Source of the DNA: an uncultured Pelagibacteraceae bacterium
Lineage (GTDB): Bacteria; Pseudomonadota; Alphaproteobacteria; Pelagibacterales; Pelagibacteraceae
Direction: 5' to 3'
NCBI GenBank assembly: GCA_902584995.1
Contig: CACICF010000001.1
Coordinates: 1 to 64,000, forward strand
Length of the DNA: 64,000 nt
This document shows, piece by piece, positions 49,118 to 62,444 of the stretch. A program made the position numbers and the translations under genes. Below the pieces are notes generated by a model, which was not told where the DNA came from, made no database searches, and saw only the letters and a program-made list of their open reading frames with translations. Positions within the stretch are counted from its first letter, which is position 1. Each line of letters opens with the position of its first letter.

Positions 49118-50361
49118 GCAAATACTTGGAAAAAATTGGATTAAATGCGAAAATTGCCTTTGAAAACAAAATAAGTAACAAGAAAAAGAATAAAGTATTA
49201 AATTATTATGCTGAACTTATCTCAAAAAATCAAAATAAAATTCTAATTGAAAATTCCAAAGATATAAAAGTTGCTAAATCTAAAAAATTAAAAGAGAATT
49301 TAATCAAAAGACTCGCTCTTAATAACGAAAAAATAAAATCGATAATTAAATCAATTAAAATAATTGCGAATTTTAAAGATCCAGTAGATGTAGATCTAGA
49401 AACTTGGAAGAGGCCGAATGGTTTAAAAATAAAGAAAGTATCAGTTCCAATTGGAATTATTGGTATAATCTATGAAAGTAGACCAAATGTTACATCAGAT
49501 GTATCCACACTTTGTTTTAAATCTGGTAACTGTGTAATTTTAAGAGGAGGTTCCGAAGCTTATTTTAGTAATAAAATTTTAGCTCACCTTTTTAGAAAAT
49601 CTTTAGAAAAAAATAAAATAAATAAAAATTTTGTTCAATTCATTGAAAATAAAAATAGAAAGCTAGTGGACTATATGCTTTCAAAAATGACTGAATACAT
49701 AGATGTTATAATTCCAAGGGGAGGAAAAAGTCTTGTTAAAAAAGTACAAGAACTTTCATCCGTACCTGTTATTGGACATCTCGAAGGTATTTGTCACACA
49801 TATGTTGATAAAGATGCAAATATATCAATGGCAAAAAAGATATTAATTAATGCCAAAATGCGTAACACTAGTATTTGTGGAGCTACTGAGACGCTATTAA
49901 TACATAAAAATAAGTCAAAAAATGTAAATGAGATTTTAAATGAATTGAGTGAAAAAGGTTGTTTAATTTATGCTGATAAAAAAATCTCTAAAATATTTAA
50001 AGGAAAATCAAAGTTAGCAAATAATAAAACTTGGGCTAAAGAACATTTATCAGCTAAAATTTCAGTAAAATTAGTTGACGACATTCATTATGCGATTAGT
50101 CATATCAACAAATATGGAACAATGCATACAGATGCAATAATTACAAACAATAATCATTCCGCAAAATATTTTTTAAAAAATGTTAAAAGTTCTATCGCAA
50201 TTCACAATTCATCAACACAATATGCAGATGGTGGCGAGTTTGGTTATGGTGGTGAGGTAGGAATTTCAACAAATAAACTTCCACCAAGAGGTCCTGTGGG
50301 ACTCAACCAGCTTGTAAGCTACAAATATGAAATATATGGATCTGGTCAAACAAGAAAGTAA
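49114..50361 (+). CDS. proA: Glutamate-5-semialdehyde dehydrogenase
   Basis: VPIGIIGIIYESRPNVTSDVSTLCFKSGNCVILRGGSEA; MRNTSICGATETLL. Confidence 0.97.
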   Translation: MSKYLEKIGLNAKIAFENKISNKKKNKVLNYYAELISKNQNKILIENSKDIKVAKSKKLKENLIKRLALNNEKIKSIIKSIKIIANFKDPVDVDLETWKRPNGLKIKKVSVPIGIIGIIYESRPNVTSDVSTLCFKSGNCVILRGGSEAYFSNKILAHLFRKSLEKNKINKNFVQFIENKNRKLVDYMLSKMTEYIDVIIPRGGKSLVKKVQELSSVPVIGHLEGICHTYVDKDANISMAKKILINAKMRNTSICGATETLLIHKNKSKNVNEILNELSEKGCLIYADKKISKIFKGKSKLANNKTWAKEHLSAKISVKLVDDIHYAISHINKYGTMHTDAIITNNNHSAKYFLKNVKSSIAIHNSSTQYADGGEFGYGGEVGISTNKLPPRGPVGLNQLVSYKYEIYGSGQTRK

Positions 50362-50872
50362 AAGAAAAATAGGAATTCTTGGTGGCACATTTGATCCAGC
50401 GCACAAAGGTCATGTAAGTATTTCAAAAGAAGCAAAAAAAAGATTTAGTCTAGATAAAATTATTTGGGCTATAACTAAAAAAAATCCTTTTAAAGGTAAA
50501 AGTAATTTGAATTTAGATAAAAGGATAAAATATGCAAAAAAAATAAACAAAAATAATTTGTTTATTAAAGTTAAATATTTTGAAAATGTAGTTAAATCCA
50601 ATCGAACCGTTGACTTAATCAAATATATTAAAAGAAAGAATAAAAATGCTGAAATTTATTTTATTATGGGGGCTGATAGTTTAATTAATTTTCACAAATG
50701 GAAAAATTCTGATTTGATCTCAAGTATTTGTAATATACTTGTTTTTGATAGAGATAAATATAAGGCTAAATCATTGAATTCTGTAAGCTATAAAAAATAT
50801 AACAAAAAAAGTATAGAATTTGTTAAATTTAAGAAAGTCAATATTTCATCTTCTAAATTAAGAAAAATTTGA
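50327..50872 (+). CDS. nadD: Nicotinate-nucleotide adenylyltransferase
   Basis: KIGILGGTFDPAHKGHVSI; IMGADSLINFHKWKNS; ISSSKLRK. Confidence 0.93.
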   Translation: MKYMDLVKQESKRKIGILGGTFDPAHKGHVSISKEAKKRFSLDKIIWAITKKNPFKGKSNLNLDKRIKYAKKINKNNLFIKVKYFENVVKSNRTVDLIKYIKRKNKNAEIYFIMGADSLINFHKWKNSDLISSICNILVFDRDKYKAKSLNSVSYKKYNKKSIEFVKFKKVNISSSKLRKI

Positions 50873-50889
50873 TACTCTTAATTTAATTA

Positions 50890-51240
50890 ATGGACAATAT
50901 CTCTTCTCTACACAAAGATATAATTAATCTTTTAGACTCGAATAAAGCATTAGACATTGTATCAATAGATTTGGATGGAAAATCATCGATTGCAGATCAA
51001 ATGATAATTGCTAGCGGAACTTCTTCTAGGCATATTCAAGCATTGTCGGAACAAGTTTATGATTTTTTAAAAAAGAATGGTGTTAATAATTGTAAAATTG
51101 AAGGAACAGAAAGTAATGATTGGAAACTAGTAGATGGAATAGATCTCATTATCCATATTTTTAATCCTGAAAAAAGAAAATTTTACGAATTAGAGAAAAT
51201 GTGGTCTGAATTGATACCTAAAGAAAAAGTAATAATATGA
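50890..51240 (+). CDS. rsfS: Ribosomal silencing factor RsfS
   Basis: IADQMIIASGTSSRHIQALSEQV, KIEGTESNDWKLVDGIDLIIHIFNPEKRKFYELEKMW. Confidence 0.95.
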   Translation: MDNISSLHKDIINLLDSNKALDIVSIDLDGKSSIADQMIIASGTSSRHIQALSEQVYDFLKKNGVNNCKIEGTESNDWKLVDGIDLIIHIFNPEKRKFYELEKMWSELIPKEKVII

Positions 51241-52379
51241 TAAGAAAGTTATATATATATCCTTTTTTTTTATTATTTTTTTTTTTTCAAACTAATTTAG
51301 TTAATTCTTCTGAAGACGATGTATATAAAAAAATAGATATTTTCTCAGAAGTATTGGATAAAATAAATAAAGAATTTGTTGATGAAGTAAATCAAAGTGA
51401 AGCAATGGACGCAGCGATAAATGGTGTATTACAATCACTAGATCCATACTCTGCATATATGACTCCAGAGTTATATGAAAGTATGCAAACAGAGACTAGT
51501 GGCGAATTTGGTGGATTAGGAATTGAAGTAAGTATGGAAGCTGGAGTAATTAAAGTTATAACACCAATGGATGACTCGCCAGCAGCCGAGGCTGGAGTAA
51601 AAGCTGGAGATTACATAGTAAAAATTAATGACGCACAAGTGCAAGGTAAATCTTTAAGTGAAGCAGTTGATATTATGAGAGGGCCTGTAGGAACAGATAT
51701 AGAAATAACTGTTCGTAGAAGAGGAGAGAGAAAAGCATTAATTTTTAACATAACAAGAGAAAAAATTAAAGTAGCATCTGTTAAATCTGAAATTTTAGAT
51801 AATCAAACTGGATATCTTAGACTTACATCATTTAATGAAAATAGCGGTGATCAAATAAAAGATAAAATTAAAGAATTTAAAAAAAATGATAAAATTAAAA
51901 ATTATATTTTAGATTTAAGAAATAATCCTGGTGGATTACTTTCTCAAGCAATCAAAATCACAGATTTTTTTATTGATAGTGGAGAAATTGTATCAACTAA
52001 AAGTAAGAGAAAATATGAAAGTAGAAAGTTTTTTGCTAGAACAGGTGATTTGATAAATGGAGATACCATTGTTGTTCTAATAAATTATGGTTCAGCCTCA
52101 GCATCTGAAATAGTAGCAGGTGCTCTTAAAGATCACAAAAGGGCAATAATAATTGGAGAAAATAGTTATGGCAAAGGATCTGTGCAATCTATTATTCCTT
52201 TAAAAAATAAAGGCGCAATTAGACTAACAGTTTCTAAATATTATTTACCCTCAGGAAAATCTATATCTGATGTGGGTGTGTCACCTGACATAGAGGTTGT
52301 AGAGGGATCTGATGGTTTTAGATTTAATACAGATACAGACAATCAACTTCAATTCGCTCTTAAACTTCTTAACGGTTAA
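51237..52379 (+). CDS. ctpA: S41 family C-terminal processing peptidase (PDZ)
   Basis: PYSAYMTPELYESMQTETSGEFGGLGIEVSMEAG; PDZ domain; INYGSASASEIVAGALKDHKRAIIIGENSYGKGSVQ. Confidence 0.95.
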   Translation: MIRKLYIYPFFLLFFFFQTNLVNSSEDDVYKKIDIFSEVLDKINKEFVDEVNQSEAMDAAINGVLQSLDPYSAYMTPELYESMQTETSGEFGGLGIEVSMEAGVIKVITPMDDSPAAEAGVKAGDYIVKINDAQVQGKSLSEAVDIMRGPVGTDIEITVRRRGERKALIFNITREKIKVASVKSEILDNQTGYLRLTSFNENSGDQIKDKIKEFKKNDKIKNYILDLRNNPGGLLSQAIKITDFFIDSGEIVSTKSKRKYESRKFFARTGDLINGDTIVVLINYGSASASEIVAGALKDHKRAIIIGENSYGKGSVQSIIPLKNKGAIRLTVSKYYLPSGKSISDVGVSPDIEVVEGSDGFRFNTDTDNQLQFALKLLNG

Positions 52380-52380
52380 A

Positions 52381-52860
52381 ATGATTGATAAATACAAAAA
52401 TTTGCCGCTCAGGAGTGGTGTTGGGATAGTTGTTTTAAATAAAGAAAATAAAGTTTTTGTGGCAAAAAGAATAGACAATAAAAAAAACTTTTGGCAAATG
52501 CCACAGGGAGGAGTTGATAAAGGGGAAGATCTTTATGAGGCGGCCATTAGGGAATTAAGTGAAGAAACTAGTATTAAGTCAGTAACTTTAATAAAAAAGA
52601 TTGATAATTTATTGACATACCATTTGCCAGATGAGCTATTGGGAATAATCTGGAAGGGTAAATACAAAGGACAAGTGCAGCAATGGTATATAATGAGATT
52701 CGATGGTGACGATAATGAAATAAATATTAAAACTAAAAACCCAGAGTTTCTTGAATGGAAGTGGGTTGATGTAAATGAAATTACTAAATTAGTTGTAACA
52801 TTTAAACTTCATGTATATGAAAAAATTCAGCAGGAAGTAAAAAAAATATTAATTAATTGA
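52381..52860 (+). CDS. rppH: RNA pyrophosphohydrolase (Nudix)
   Basis: Start taken at ATG 52381 (MIDKYKNLPLRSGVGIVVLN); WQMPQGGVDKGEDLYEAAIRELSEETSI Nudix box. Confidence 0.93.
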   Translation: MIDKYKNLPLRSGVGIVVLNKENKVFVAKRIDNKKNFWQMPQGGVDKGEDLYEAAIRELSEETSIKSVTLIKKIDNLLTYHLPDELLGIIWKGKYKGQVQQWYIMRFDGDDNEINIKTKNPEFLEWKWVDVNEITKLVVTFKLHVYEKIQQEVKKILIN

Positions 52861-53240
52861 TTTTAATACTTCAATTTTCTGATCTAATAAATATTTTTCT
52901 TGATCACTAATTTCAGAGTTACCGAGTTCCTCTTCAGCTGATTTCTGAATTTCAGATATTTTTCCTTTGTCAATATCTTTTAAATTTAAAATAAGACTAG
53001 TTAATATAGAAAGATTATTATTTTTAAATTCAATTATACCATCATTTACATAGTAGCTATCCTCTCCAGATTTTGAAAAGACTTTGATAATCCCTGGTTT
53101 TAAAAATGATATGATAGAAATATGGTCCTTTAAAATTCCAATCTCCCCTTCATATGCTGGCACTACTACTTCAGTGACATCATCTTTTAATAAAAAAGAC
53201 CTCTCAGGGTTGACTATTTCTAATGAATATTCTTCGCTCA

Positions 53241-53241
<1 letters not shown>
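52849..53241 (-). CDS. atpC: ATP synthase F1 epsilon subunit
   Basis: Located at the end of atpHAGDC; ILKDHISIISFLKPGIIKV. Confidence 0.9.
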
Positions 53242-55537
<2,296 letters not shown>

Positions 55538-55541
55538 AATT

Positions 55542-57077
55542 TTAAGCGCTAAAATCTTTTTTAAGTTGGAGAATAATTTCGTTTAAAATTTTCTCGTGTT
55601 CATCATCAAGTTTTCCAGATGTAGTAATACCTTCGATGATTTCAGGTTTTTCAGCTTTACATTTTTCAATTATTTTATTTTCGAAACTTGAGATATCTTT
55701 TTGTTCGATATCATCAAGATGCCCTTTTACACCACAGAAAATAGAAATTACTTGTTCTGCCACAGTCATTGGTGAATACTGATTTTGTTTTAGAAGCTCA
55801 GTTAATTTTGAACCTCTATTAAGTAATTTTTGGGTTGATGCATCAAGGTCTGAACCAAATTGTGCAAATGCTGCCATCTCTCTATATTGTGCTAGTTCTA
55901 ATTTCATTGAACCAGAAACTTTTTTCATCGCTTTAGTTTGCGCTGAAGATCCCACTCTTGAAACTGATAATCCAACATTGATTGCAGGTCTAATACCTTG
56001 GTTAAAAAGCTCTGTTTCTAAAAATATTTGACCATCGGTAATAGAGATTACATTTGTTGGAATAAATGCTGAAACATCCCCCCCTTGAGTTTCAATAATA
56101 GGTAGAGCAGTCAGAGATCCACCACCATGTTCATCACTTAACTTGGCTGCTCTTTCGAGCAATCTGCTGTGTAAATAAAATACATCACCTGGATATGCCT
56201 CTCTTCCAGGCGGTCTTCTCAACAAAAGAGACATTTGTCTGTAAGCTACAGCTTGTTTTGATAAATCATCATAAATTATTAGAGCATGCATACCATTATC
56301 TCTAAAATATTCACCCATTGCACATCCAGTGTAAGGTGCTAAAAATTGTAATGGTGCAGCATCTGAAGCCGTTGCAGCAACTATTGTTGTATATTCCATT
56401 GCTCCAGCCTCCTCTAACGTTTTTTCTATTTGCCTCACAGTAGATCTCTTTTGACCAACTGCTACATAAATACAATATAATTTTTTCTTTTCATCTCCAG
56501 ACTCATTAATTTTCTTCTGATTTATAATTGCATCAATAGCAACTGCTGTTTTACCAGTTTGTCTATCCCCGATAATTAGCTCTCTCTGTCCTCTTCCAAT
56601 TGGTACCAAACTATCAATTGATTTTAGACCGGTTTGCATTGGTTCGCTAACTGATTTACGTGGAATTATACCTGGAGCTTTAACTTCAACTCTGCTTCTC
56701 TTTACACTTTTATCTAGTGCGCCCTTCCCATCAATTGGATTTCCTAAACCATCAACTACTCTACCAAGCAATTCCTTACCTACTGGAGTATCAACAATCG
56801 CACCTGTTCTTTTTACAGTATCACCTTCTCTTACTGATTTATCGTCACCAAAAATTACGACACCTACATTTTCACTTTCCAAATTTAATGCCATTCCTTT
56901 TGAACCATCAGAAAATTCTACCATTTCACCCGCTTGAACATTATCTAGACCATATATTCTAGCAATACCATCTCCTACTGATAAAACCTGACCTACTTCA
57001 GTTACTTCAGCCTTATCTCCAAATTTCTTAATTTGCTCTTTTAATATCTTTGTTACTTCTGACGGATTTATTTCCAT
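55542..57077 (-). CDS. atpA: ATP synthase F1 alpha subunit
   Basis: [57 protein letters not shown]. Confidence 0.99.
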   Translation of the reverse strand: MEINPSEVTKILKEQIKKFGDKAEVTEVGQVLSVGDGIARIYGLDNVQAGEMVEFSDGSKGMALNLESENVGVVIFGDDKSVREGDTVKRTGAIVDTPVGKELLGRVVDGLGNPIDGKGALDKSVKRSRVEVKAPGIIPRKSVSEPMQTGLKSIDSLVPIGRGQRELIIGDRQTGKTAVAIDAIINQKKINESGDEKKKLYCIYVAVGQKRSTVRQIEKTLEEAGAMEYTTIVAATASDAAPLQFLAPYTGCAMGEYFRDNGMHALIIYDDLSKQAVAYRQMSLLLRRPPGREAYPGDVFYLHSRLLERAAKLSDEHGGGSLTALPIIETQGGDVSAFIPTNVISITDGQIFLETELFNQGIRPAINVGLSVSRVGSSAQTKAMKKVSGSMKLELAQYREMAAFAQFGSDLDASTQKLLNRGSKLTELLKQNQYSPMTVAEQVISIFCGVKGHLDDIEQKDISSFENKIIEKCKAEKPEIIEGITTSGKLDDEHEKILNEIILQLKKDFSA

Positions 57078-57635
57078 TTATGCCTCTATCATTTTATTTT
57101 CAATTTGTTGTAATTTATTTTTAATAGAGGTGTCTACCATAATACTTCCTACTTGTATTATTAATCCTCCAATTAAACTTTTATCGAACTTATAGTCTAA
57201 TTTTATTTTTGAGCTAAAATTTTTTGACAAATCGTTTTTAATTTTATCGATTTGATCATTTGATAATTCTTTTGAAGATATTAATTCAGCTTTAACTTCA
57301 CCTCTTTTTTTTGAACAAGTATTGACAAAGTCCTGAAGAATTAATTGCACAAAAAAAAATCTTCTTTTTGAAATCAAAAAACTCAGAAACTTAGTAAGTA
57401 ATTTATTTAAATTATATGTCTCTGCAATTTTTGATAAAACATTGTTTAAATCTTGAACTGAGTTTGTGGGGTCTTTTATTAAAGAATTAAAATCCTCGCT
57501 TTCATGAATTAATTTTAAAAAGAGGTTAGAGTGACTTTCTACTTCTTCTAATGAGTTCTCTTCATTAGATAATTCATATAGTGCTAACGAGTATCTACTC
57601 GCGGTCGTCACTGAAAAACTGTTATTTTTACTCAA
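57078..57635 (-). CDS. atpH: ATP synthase F1 delta subunit
   Basis: SRYSLALYELSNEENSLEEVE...; C-terminal DKSLIGGLIIQVGSIMVDTSIKNKLQQI; first gene of the F1 operon. Confidence 0.95.
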   Translation of the reverse strand: MSKNNSFSVTTASRYSLALYELSNEENSLEEVESHSNLFLKLIHESEDFNSLIKDPTNSVQDLNNVLSKIAETYNLNKLLTKFLSFLISKRRFFFVQLILQDFVNTCSKKRGEVKAELISSKELSNDQIDKIKNDLSKNFSSKIKLDYKFDKSLIGGLIIQVGSIMVDTSIKNKLQQIENKMIEA

Positions 57636-57733
57636 TTTTAACTCTTATTATTACTATGATTTTCTCGTGTAACTAGCACATGACTCTGTTGTCTTCAAGT
57701 ATCAGATTGACCAAATATTGTTAAATTTTAAAG

Positions 57734-59689
57734 TTAATTGAAAGATATTGGGTCAACATCAACCGTCAGTTTTATTTCTTTTGGTAATTTATAATTATTC
57801 AAGATTTGACTTAGTTTTCTTTGTATTTTTCTATTTTTATTAGATCTAATAAGTAATCGATTTCTATATCTCCCCCTGACTTTATAGATTGGTGCGTTAA
57901 CGGGTCCAAGAACTCGATCATCTAGATTATTTACCAAATAATCCTTAAGATTATTAGACTCTTGCTCTAATTTTAATTCTTTAGGAGATGTCAAAATCAA
58001 AGATACAAATCTTTCAAAAGGGGGTAAATTATAATTCTCTCTTAATTTAAGTTCACTATCTAAAAATATAAATGGATCAGGATCTGTAATTTGACTAATT
58101 ATTTTTTGATTTTTTCCAAAAGTTTGAAAATAAACTGTTGCAGGTTTTCCTGCTCTTCCAGCTCTTCCTGAAAGTTGATGATAGAGTTGTAAATTTTTTT
58201 CTGCCACTCTCAAATCATGGCCGTTTAATGTTAAATCAATATCTAACACAACAATACAATTCAATTTAGGAAAATGAAAACCTTTTGAAATTAATTGAGT
58301 ACCTATTAAAATATCAATTTCGCCACTAACTATTTGATTTAGTTTTTCTACAGAGGATTTTTTACTCATTGTGTCACTTGAAAATATTGAAATTTTTTTG
58401 TCAGGAAATAATAATTTTACTTCCTCAGCAACTCTTTCAACACCACTTCCACTAAAAACTAGATCACATTCATTACCTTTTTTACAATCTCTATTAAGGT
58501 CGCTTTTAAAACCACAGTAATGACATAAAAGTTTTTTTTTATTTTTGTGAAACACAAGATTAATTGAGCAATGTGGACAAGAATATACATTTAAACAATT
58601 TTTGCATAATGCAAATGGCGCAAAACCTCTTCTATTAATAAAAAATAATATTTGATCTTTTTTAATTAAATGTTCTTTGACTTTTTCTATAGTTTTATTT
58701 GATATCCAAGAATTTTTATTAAGTTTATTTAAATTTAAATCTATTATTTCGTAAGAGGGTAAACTTGCATCTTTATATCTTTTTAATAGCCTAGAACCTG
58801 AATACTTACTTTTTTTTACGTTTGAATAAGTTTCGATTGACGGCACAGCAGTAACTAAATTAATGGGAATATTCTCAAATTTTGCTCTAGAGATAGCCAT
58901 ATCTCTGGCATTGTAAATCACTCCCTCATCTTGTTTAAAAGATTGATCATGTTCTTCATCAACAATTATTAAACCCATATTCTTAAAAGGTAAAAATAGA
59001 GAAGATCTAGCTCCAATTACAACTTTTATTTTTCCAGAAGAAAGACCGCTCCAAATTACTTTTTTTCTTTTTAGACTGATGCCAGAATGCCAAACAGATG
59101 GATTAAAACCAAAAAATTCTTTGAATTTTTTCTCAAATTCAGCTGTTAATCCAATTTCAGGCAATAGTATTAAGGCTTGCTTATTTTTTTCTAAAATATC
59201 AAATATGTGTTTAAAATATACAATGGTTTTTCCAGAACCAGTCGTGCCTTGTAATAAATGAACCCTAAATTTATTATCTTTATTTTTTAATTCATTTAAT
59301 ATTTTATTTTGATCTCTAGATAGTTTAAACTCTTTAGAAGCATTTCTTTTTAAAAAAAAATTATATTCTTTATCATCAAAATTTTCGATTGCCTCACCAC
59401 TTAATAAATGTAATTTTAAAGACATACCTTTGGGAACTAAATTGTATTCAGAAAACCAATTTAAAAACTTGATTGTCTCTTTTTTTAGAGGTTTAATATT
59501 TAATCTTTTATCAATTTCTTTTATTTTGAAACTTTTATTATTATTTTTTTCAAAATTATCCCAAACGACTCCTGTAATTTTAGATTTACCAAACGAAACC
59601 TTAACATACTCTCCAACTTTTAAATTTAAATTACTTTTATAAGTAAATGGGTAATCAAAAATATTTGGTAAAAGAACTGGATATTTCAT
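57734..59689 (-). CDS. priA: Primosomal replication protein N' / helicase PriA
   Basis: LLQGTTGSGKTIVYFKHI, IVDEEHDQSFKQDEG, Cys-rich zinc site CKNCLNVYSCPHCSINLVFHKNKKKLLCHYCG. Confidence 0.95.
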   Translation of the reverse strand: MKYPVLLPNIFDYPFTYKSNLNLKVGEYVKVSFGKSKITGVVWDNFEKNNNKSFKIKEIDKRLNIKPLKKETIKFLNWFSEYNLVPKGMSLKLHLLSGEAIENFDDKEYNFFLKRNASKEFKLSRDQNKILNELKNKDNKFRVHLLQGTTGSGKTIVYFKHIFDILEKNKQALILLPEIGLTAEFEKKFKEFFGFNPSVWHSGISLKRKKVIWSGLSSGKIKVVIGARSSLFLPFKNMGLIIVDEEHDQSFKQDEGVIYNARDMAISRAKFENIPINLVTAVPSIETYSNVKKSKYSGSRLLKRYKDASLPSYEIIDLNLNKLNKNSWISNKTIEKVKEHLIKKDQILFFINRRGFAPFALCKNCLNVYSCPHCSINLVFHKNKKKLLCHYCGFKSDLNRDCKKGNECDLVFSGSGVERVAEEVKLLFPDKKISIFSSDTMSKKSSVEKLNQIVSGEIDILIGTQLISKGFHFPKLNCIVVLDIDLTLNGHDLRVAEKNLQLYHQLSGRAGRAGKPATVYFQTFGKNQKIISQITDPDPFIFLDSELKLRENYNLPPFERFVSLILTSPKELKLEQESNNLKDYLVNNLDDRVLGPVNAPIYKVRGRYRNRLLIRSNKNRKIQRKLSQILNNYKLPKEIKLTVDVDPISFN

Positions 59690-59709
59690 AAATAAAGTTA
59701 TGAAATATA

Positions 59710-61104
59710 TTAAGAGTGAATCTGCCTTTTATCTACAGATAATGCTGCCTCTTTAATTGCTTCTGAAAAAGTTGGATGCGCATGACAAGTTCTTGCAATA
59801 TCCTCAGAACTAGCGCCAAATTCCATAGCTACAGACATCTCAGCGATCATTTCTCCTGCATGTGGACCAATAATATGCACTCCTAAAACACGATCTGTCG
59901 AGCTATCGGCTAATATTTTAACGAATCCCTCAGGCTCATTTATCGCTTTCGCTCTTGAATTTGCCATGAATGGAAATTTTCCAATTTTATAGCTAATATT
60001 TTTTTCTTTAAGTTGTTCTTCATTTTCACCTACATAAGCAACTTCTGGAGATGTGTATATTACCCCTGGTATCAAATTATAATTTACATGTCCAGATTGA
60101 CCTGCAATCAATTCTGCTACAGCAATTCCCTCTTCCTCTGCTTTGTGAGCAAGCATAGGACCATCTATTACATCACCTATTGCATAAATATTTTTTATAT
60201 TCGTCTCAAAATTTTTATTAACTTTAATTCTCCCTTTTTTGTCAAGGCTTACACCAATTTTATCTAAGTTTAAATTGTCAGTATAGGGTTTTCGACCAAC
60301 AGAAATAAGAACTACATCTGCCTCTAGTCTGCTCTTTTTTCCATTATTAGAAATATCAACTATAACCCCTTCACTACTTTTAGAAATTTTTTCAACTTTA
60401 GTATTTAAATCAAATTTAATATTCTGTTTTTTTAAAATTTTCATAAACTCGCTAGAAATTTCTTTATCTAAACCGGGAGTTATATGGTCAAGATACTCTA
60501 TAACTTTTACTTCAGTTCCTAGTCTTGACCAAACTGATCCCATTTCTAATCCAATATATCCTCCACCTACTACAATCATTTTTTTTGGAAGCTTAGAAAT
60601 GGATAATGCCCCTGTTGAGGATAATATTTGCTTTTCATCGAACTCTATTCCAGGGAGAGGTAAAGGAGCTGAGCCAGTACTAATGATTATTTTACTAGAT
60701 TTTATCTTTGTCTCTTGATCATTATTTTTTACTAAAATTTCATCTTTAGCTATTAAAGTTCCGGTCCCCTTAATGTATGTGACCTTATTTTTTTTAAACA
60801 AAAATTCTACACCTTTCGTCAATGTTGACACTGACTTTTCTTTATTTTCCATCATTTTTTTTAAATTTAATTTTACCTCACCTGTCTCAATACCAATGTC
60901 TGCAAAATTTTTGGCTTTGTGAAAATTCTCAGAGAGATTTAATAAACTTTTTGATGGTATACATCCAATATTTAAACAAGTTCCTCCTAAGGAGCCTCTT
61001 GACTCAATGCACGCAGTATTTAATCCTAATTGTGCCAATCTTATAGCGCAAACATATCCCGCAGGACCACCACCAATTACCGTAACATCAAATTTATCAT
61101 TCAT
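59710..61104 (-). CDS. lpdA: Dihydrolipoyl dehydrogenase
   Basis: VIGGGPAGYVCAIRLAQLGLNTACIE, GGTCLNIGCIPSKSLL; C-terminal HAHPTFSEAIKEAAL. Confidence 0.98.
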   Translation of the reverse strand: MNDKFDVTVIGGGPAGYVCAIRLAQLGLNTACIESRGSLGGTCLNIGCIPSKSLLNLSENFHKAKNFADIGIETGEVKLNLKKMMENKEKSVSTLTKGVEFLFKKNKVTYIKGTGTLIAKDEILVKNNDQETKIKSSKIIISTGSAPLPLPGIEFDEKQILSSTGALSISKLPKKMIVVGGGYIGLEMGSVWSRLGTEVKVIEYLDHITPGLDKEISSEFMKILKKQNIKFDLNTKVEKISKSSEGVIVDISNNGKKSRLEADVVLISVGRKPYTDNLNLDKIGVSLDKKGRIKVNKNFETNIKNIYAIGDVIDGPMLAHKAEEEGIAVAELIAGQSGHVNYNLIPGVIYTSPEVAYVGENEEQLKEKNISYKIGKFPFMANSRAKAINEPEGFVKILADSSTDRVLGVHIIGPHAGEMIAEMSVAMEFGASSEDIARTCHAHPTFSEAIKEAALSVDKRQIHS

Positions 61105-62444
61105 TATATATTTAAAAATAATCTCCTTGGATCTTCAAGATTCTCCTTAACAGTTTTTAGAAAAGTGACAGACTCTTTTCCATCAATTATTCTGTGATCA
61201 TAAGATAATGCTAAATACATTATAGGTTTAATTTTTATTTCACCATCAACGTTAACTGGTCTTTCTACAATATTGTGCATTCCCAATACTCCAGATTGAG
61301 GAGGATTCAAAATGGGAGTTGATAACATAGAGCCATAAACTCCTCCATTACTAATTGTAAATGTTCCTCCTTGAAGATCATCAATTGATAAATTTCCACT
61401 ATTGGCTTTTTCAGATAGTCTTTTAATTTCTTTTTCTATATCAGCAAATGACATTTCATCTGCATTTCTTAAAACTGGCACAACCAGACCTTTATCGGTA
61501 CCGACTGCAAAACTTATGTTATAATAATTCTTATAAATAATATCTTCACCCTCAATTTCTGCATTTATTGCTGGAAATAATTTTAGCCCAACAACACACG
61601 CTTTCACAAAGAAAGACATCAATCCCAACTTTATGCCATATCTATTTTTGAAATCCTCTTGGTTGTCCTTTCTCATCGAAATTATCGCAGACATATCAAC
61701 TTCATTAAAAGTTGTTAACATTGCAGCATTTTCTTGGGCTTGTTTAAGTCTTTTAGCTATGGTTTGTCTTAACCTAGTCATTTTAATTCTCTCTTCCTCA
61801 CCATATTGAATTTTTCTTTGATTAGGTTGTGGATTGGTACCCATTAAACTTAAAAGGTCACCTTTTAATACTCTACCATCTCTCCCTGTTCCTTTAACCT
61901 TTTCTACATCAATATTATTTTCACTAGCAATTTTTCTTACAGCAGGCGAAAGAACAATTGGATTAATTTTTGTAGATTTAATCGTTTGTATCTCATCAGT
62001 TAGTATAAGAGGTGCTTCATTGATCTCATCTAAAAGTTCCATAGGCTCTTCTTTGCTGGTTAAAGAAGTTTCATTTGATTTTGGATTAGGTTTTTTTTCT
62101 ACATCTAGATTTATGACATTATTCTTTTTATCTTTTTTGTGATCTTCAGGAATAACTTCTATCTTCATATCTTGTTTTGAGGACGATTTTTTCTCTATAT
62201 TTGACTTTTCATTAGAAACTGAACCTAGCACTGCACCGACTTCAACAGTATCTCCATCTTTTGAATTCATTTCTGATAATATCCCACTTATTGGAGAAGG
62301 GACCTCTAAATTCACTTTATCAGTCTCAAGTTCAACAATAGCTTCATCCACTTCAACTGAGTCGCCGACTTTTTTAAGCCACTTTGAAACGGTTGCCTCT
62401 GTTATACTCTCTCCTAATTCTGGAACTAATATTTTTTCACTCAT
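61104..62444 (-). CDS. sucB: Dihydrolipoyllysine-residue succinyltransferase (2-oxoglutarate dehydrogenase E2)
   Basis: Lipoyl domain [16 protein letters not shown]3-binding domain [33 protein letters not shown]; catalytic [18 protein letters not shown]. Confidence 0.98.
   Translation of the reverse strand: MSEKILVPELGESITEATVSKWLKKVGDSVEVDEAIVELETDKVNLEVPSPISGILSEMNSKDGDTVEVGAVLGSVSNEKSNIEKKSSSKQDMKIEVIPEDHKKDKKNNVINLDVEKKPNPKSNETSLTSKEEPMELLDEINEAPLILTDEIQTIKSTKINPIVLSPAVRKIASENNIDVEKVKGTGRDGRVLKGDLLSLMGTNPQPNQRKIQYGEEERIKMTRLRQTIAKRLKQAQENAAMLTTFNEVDMSAIISMRKDNQEDFKNRYGIKLGLMSFFVKACVVGLKLFPAINAEIEGEDIIYKNYYNISFAVGTDKGLVVPVLRNADEMSFADIEKEIKRLSEKANSGNLSIDDLQGGTFTISNGGVYGSMLSTPILNPPQSGVLGMHNIVERPVNVDGEIKIKPIMYLALSYDHRIIDGKESVTFLKTVKENLEDPRRLFLNI

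Noticed and set aside
52312-52380. N-terminal extension of the rppH ORF
   Set aside because: Lies within ctpA; ATG 52381 directly after the ctpA stop gives the normal RppH N-terminus.
57636-57733. Structured leader upstream of the F1 ATP synthase operon
   Set aside because: Only a weak promoter-like match (TTGAAG...TAGTTA on the minus strand); no convincing structure.
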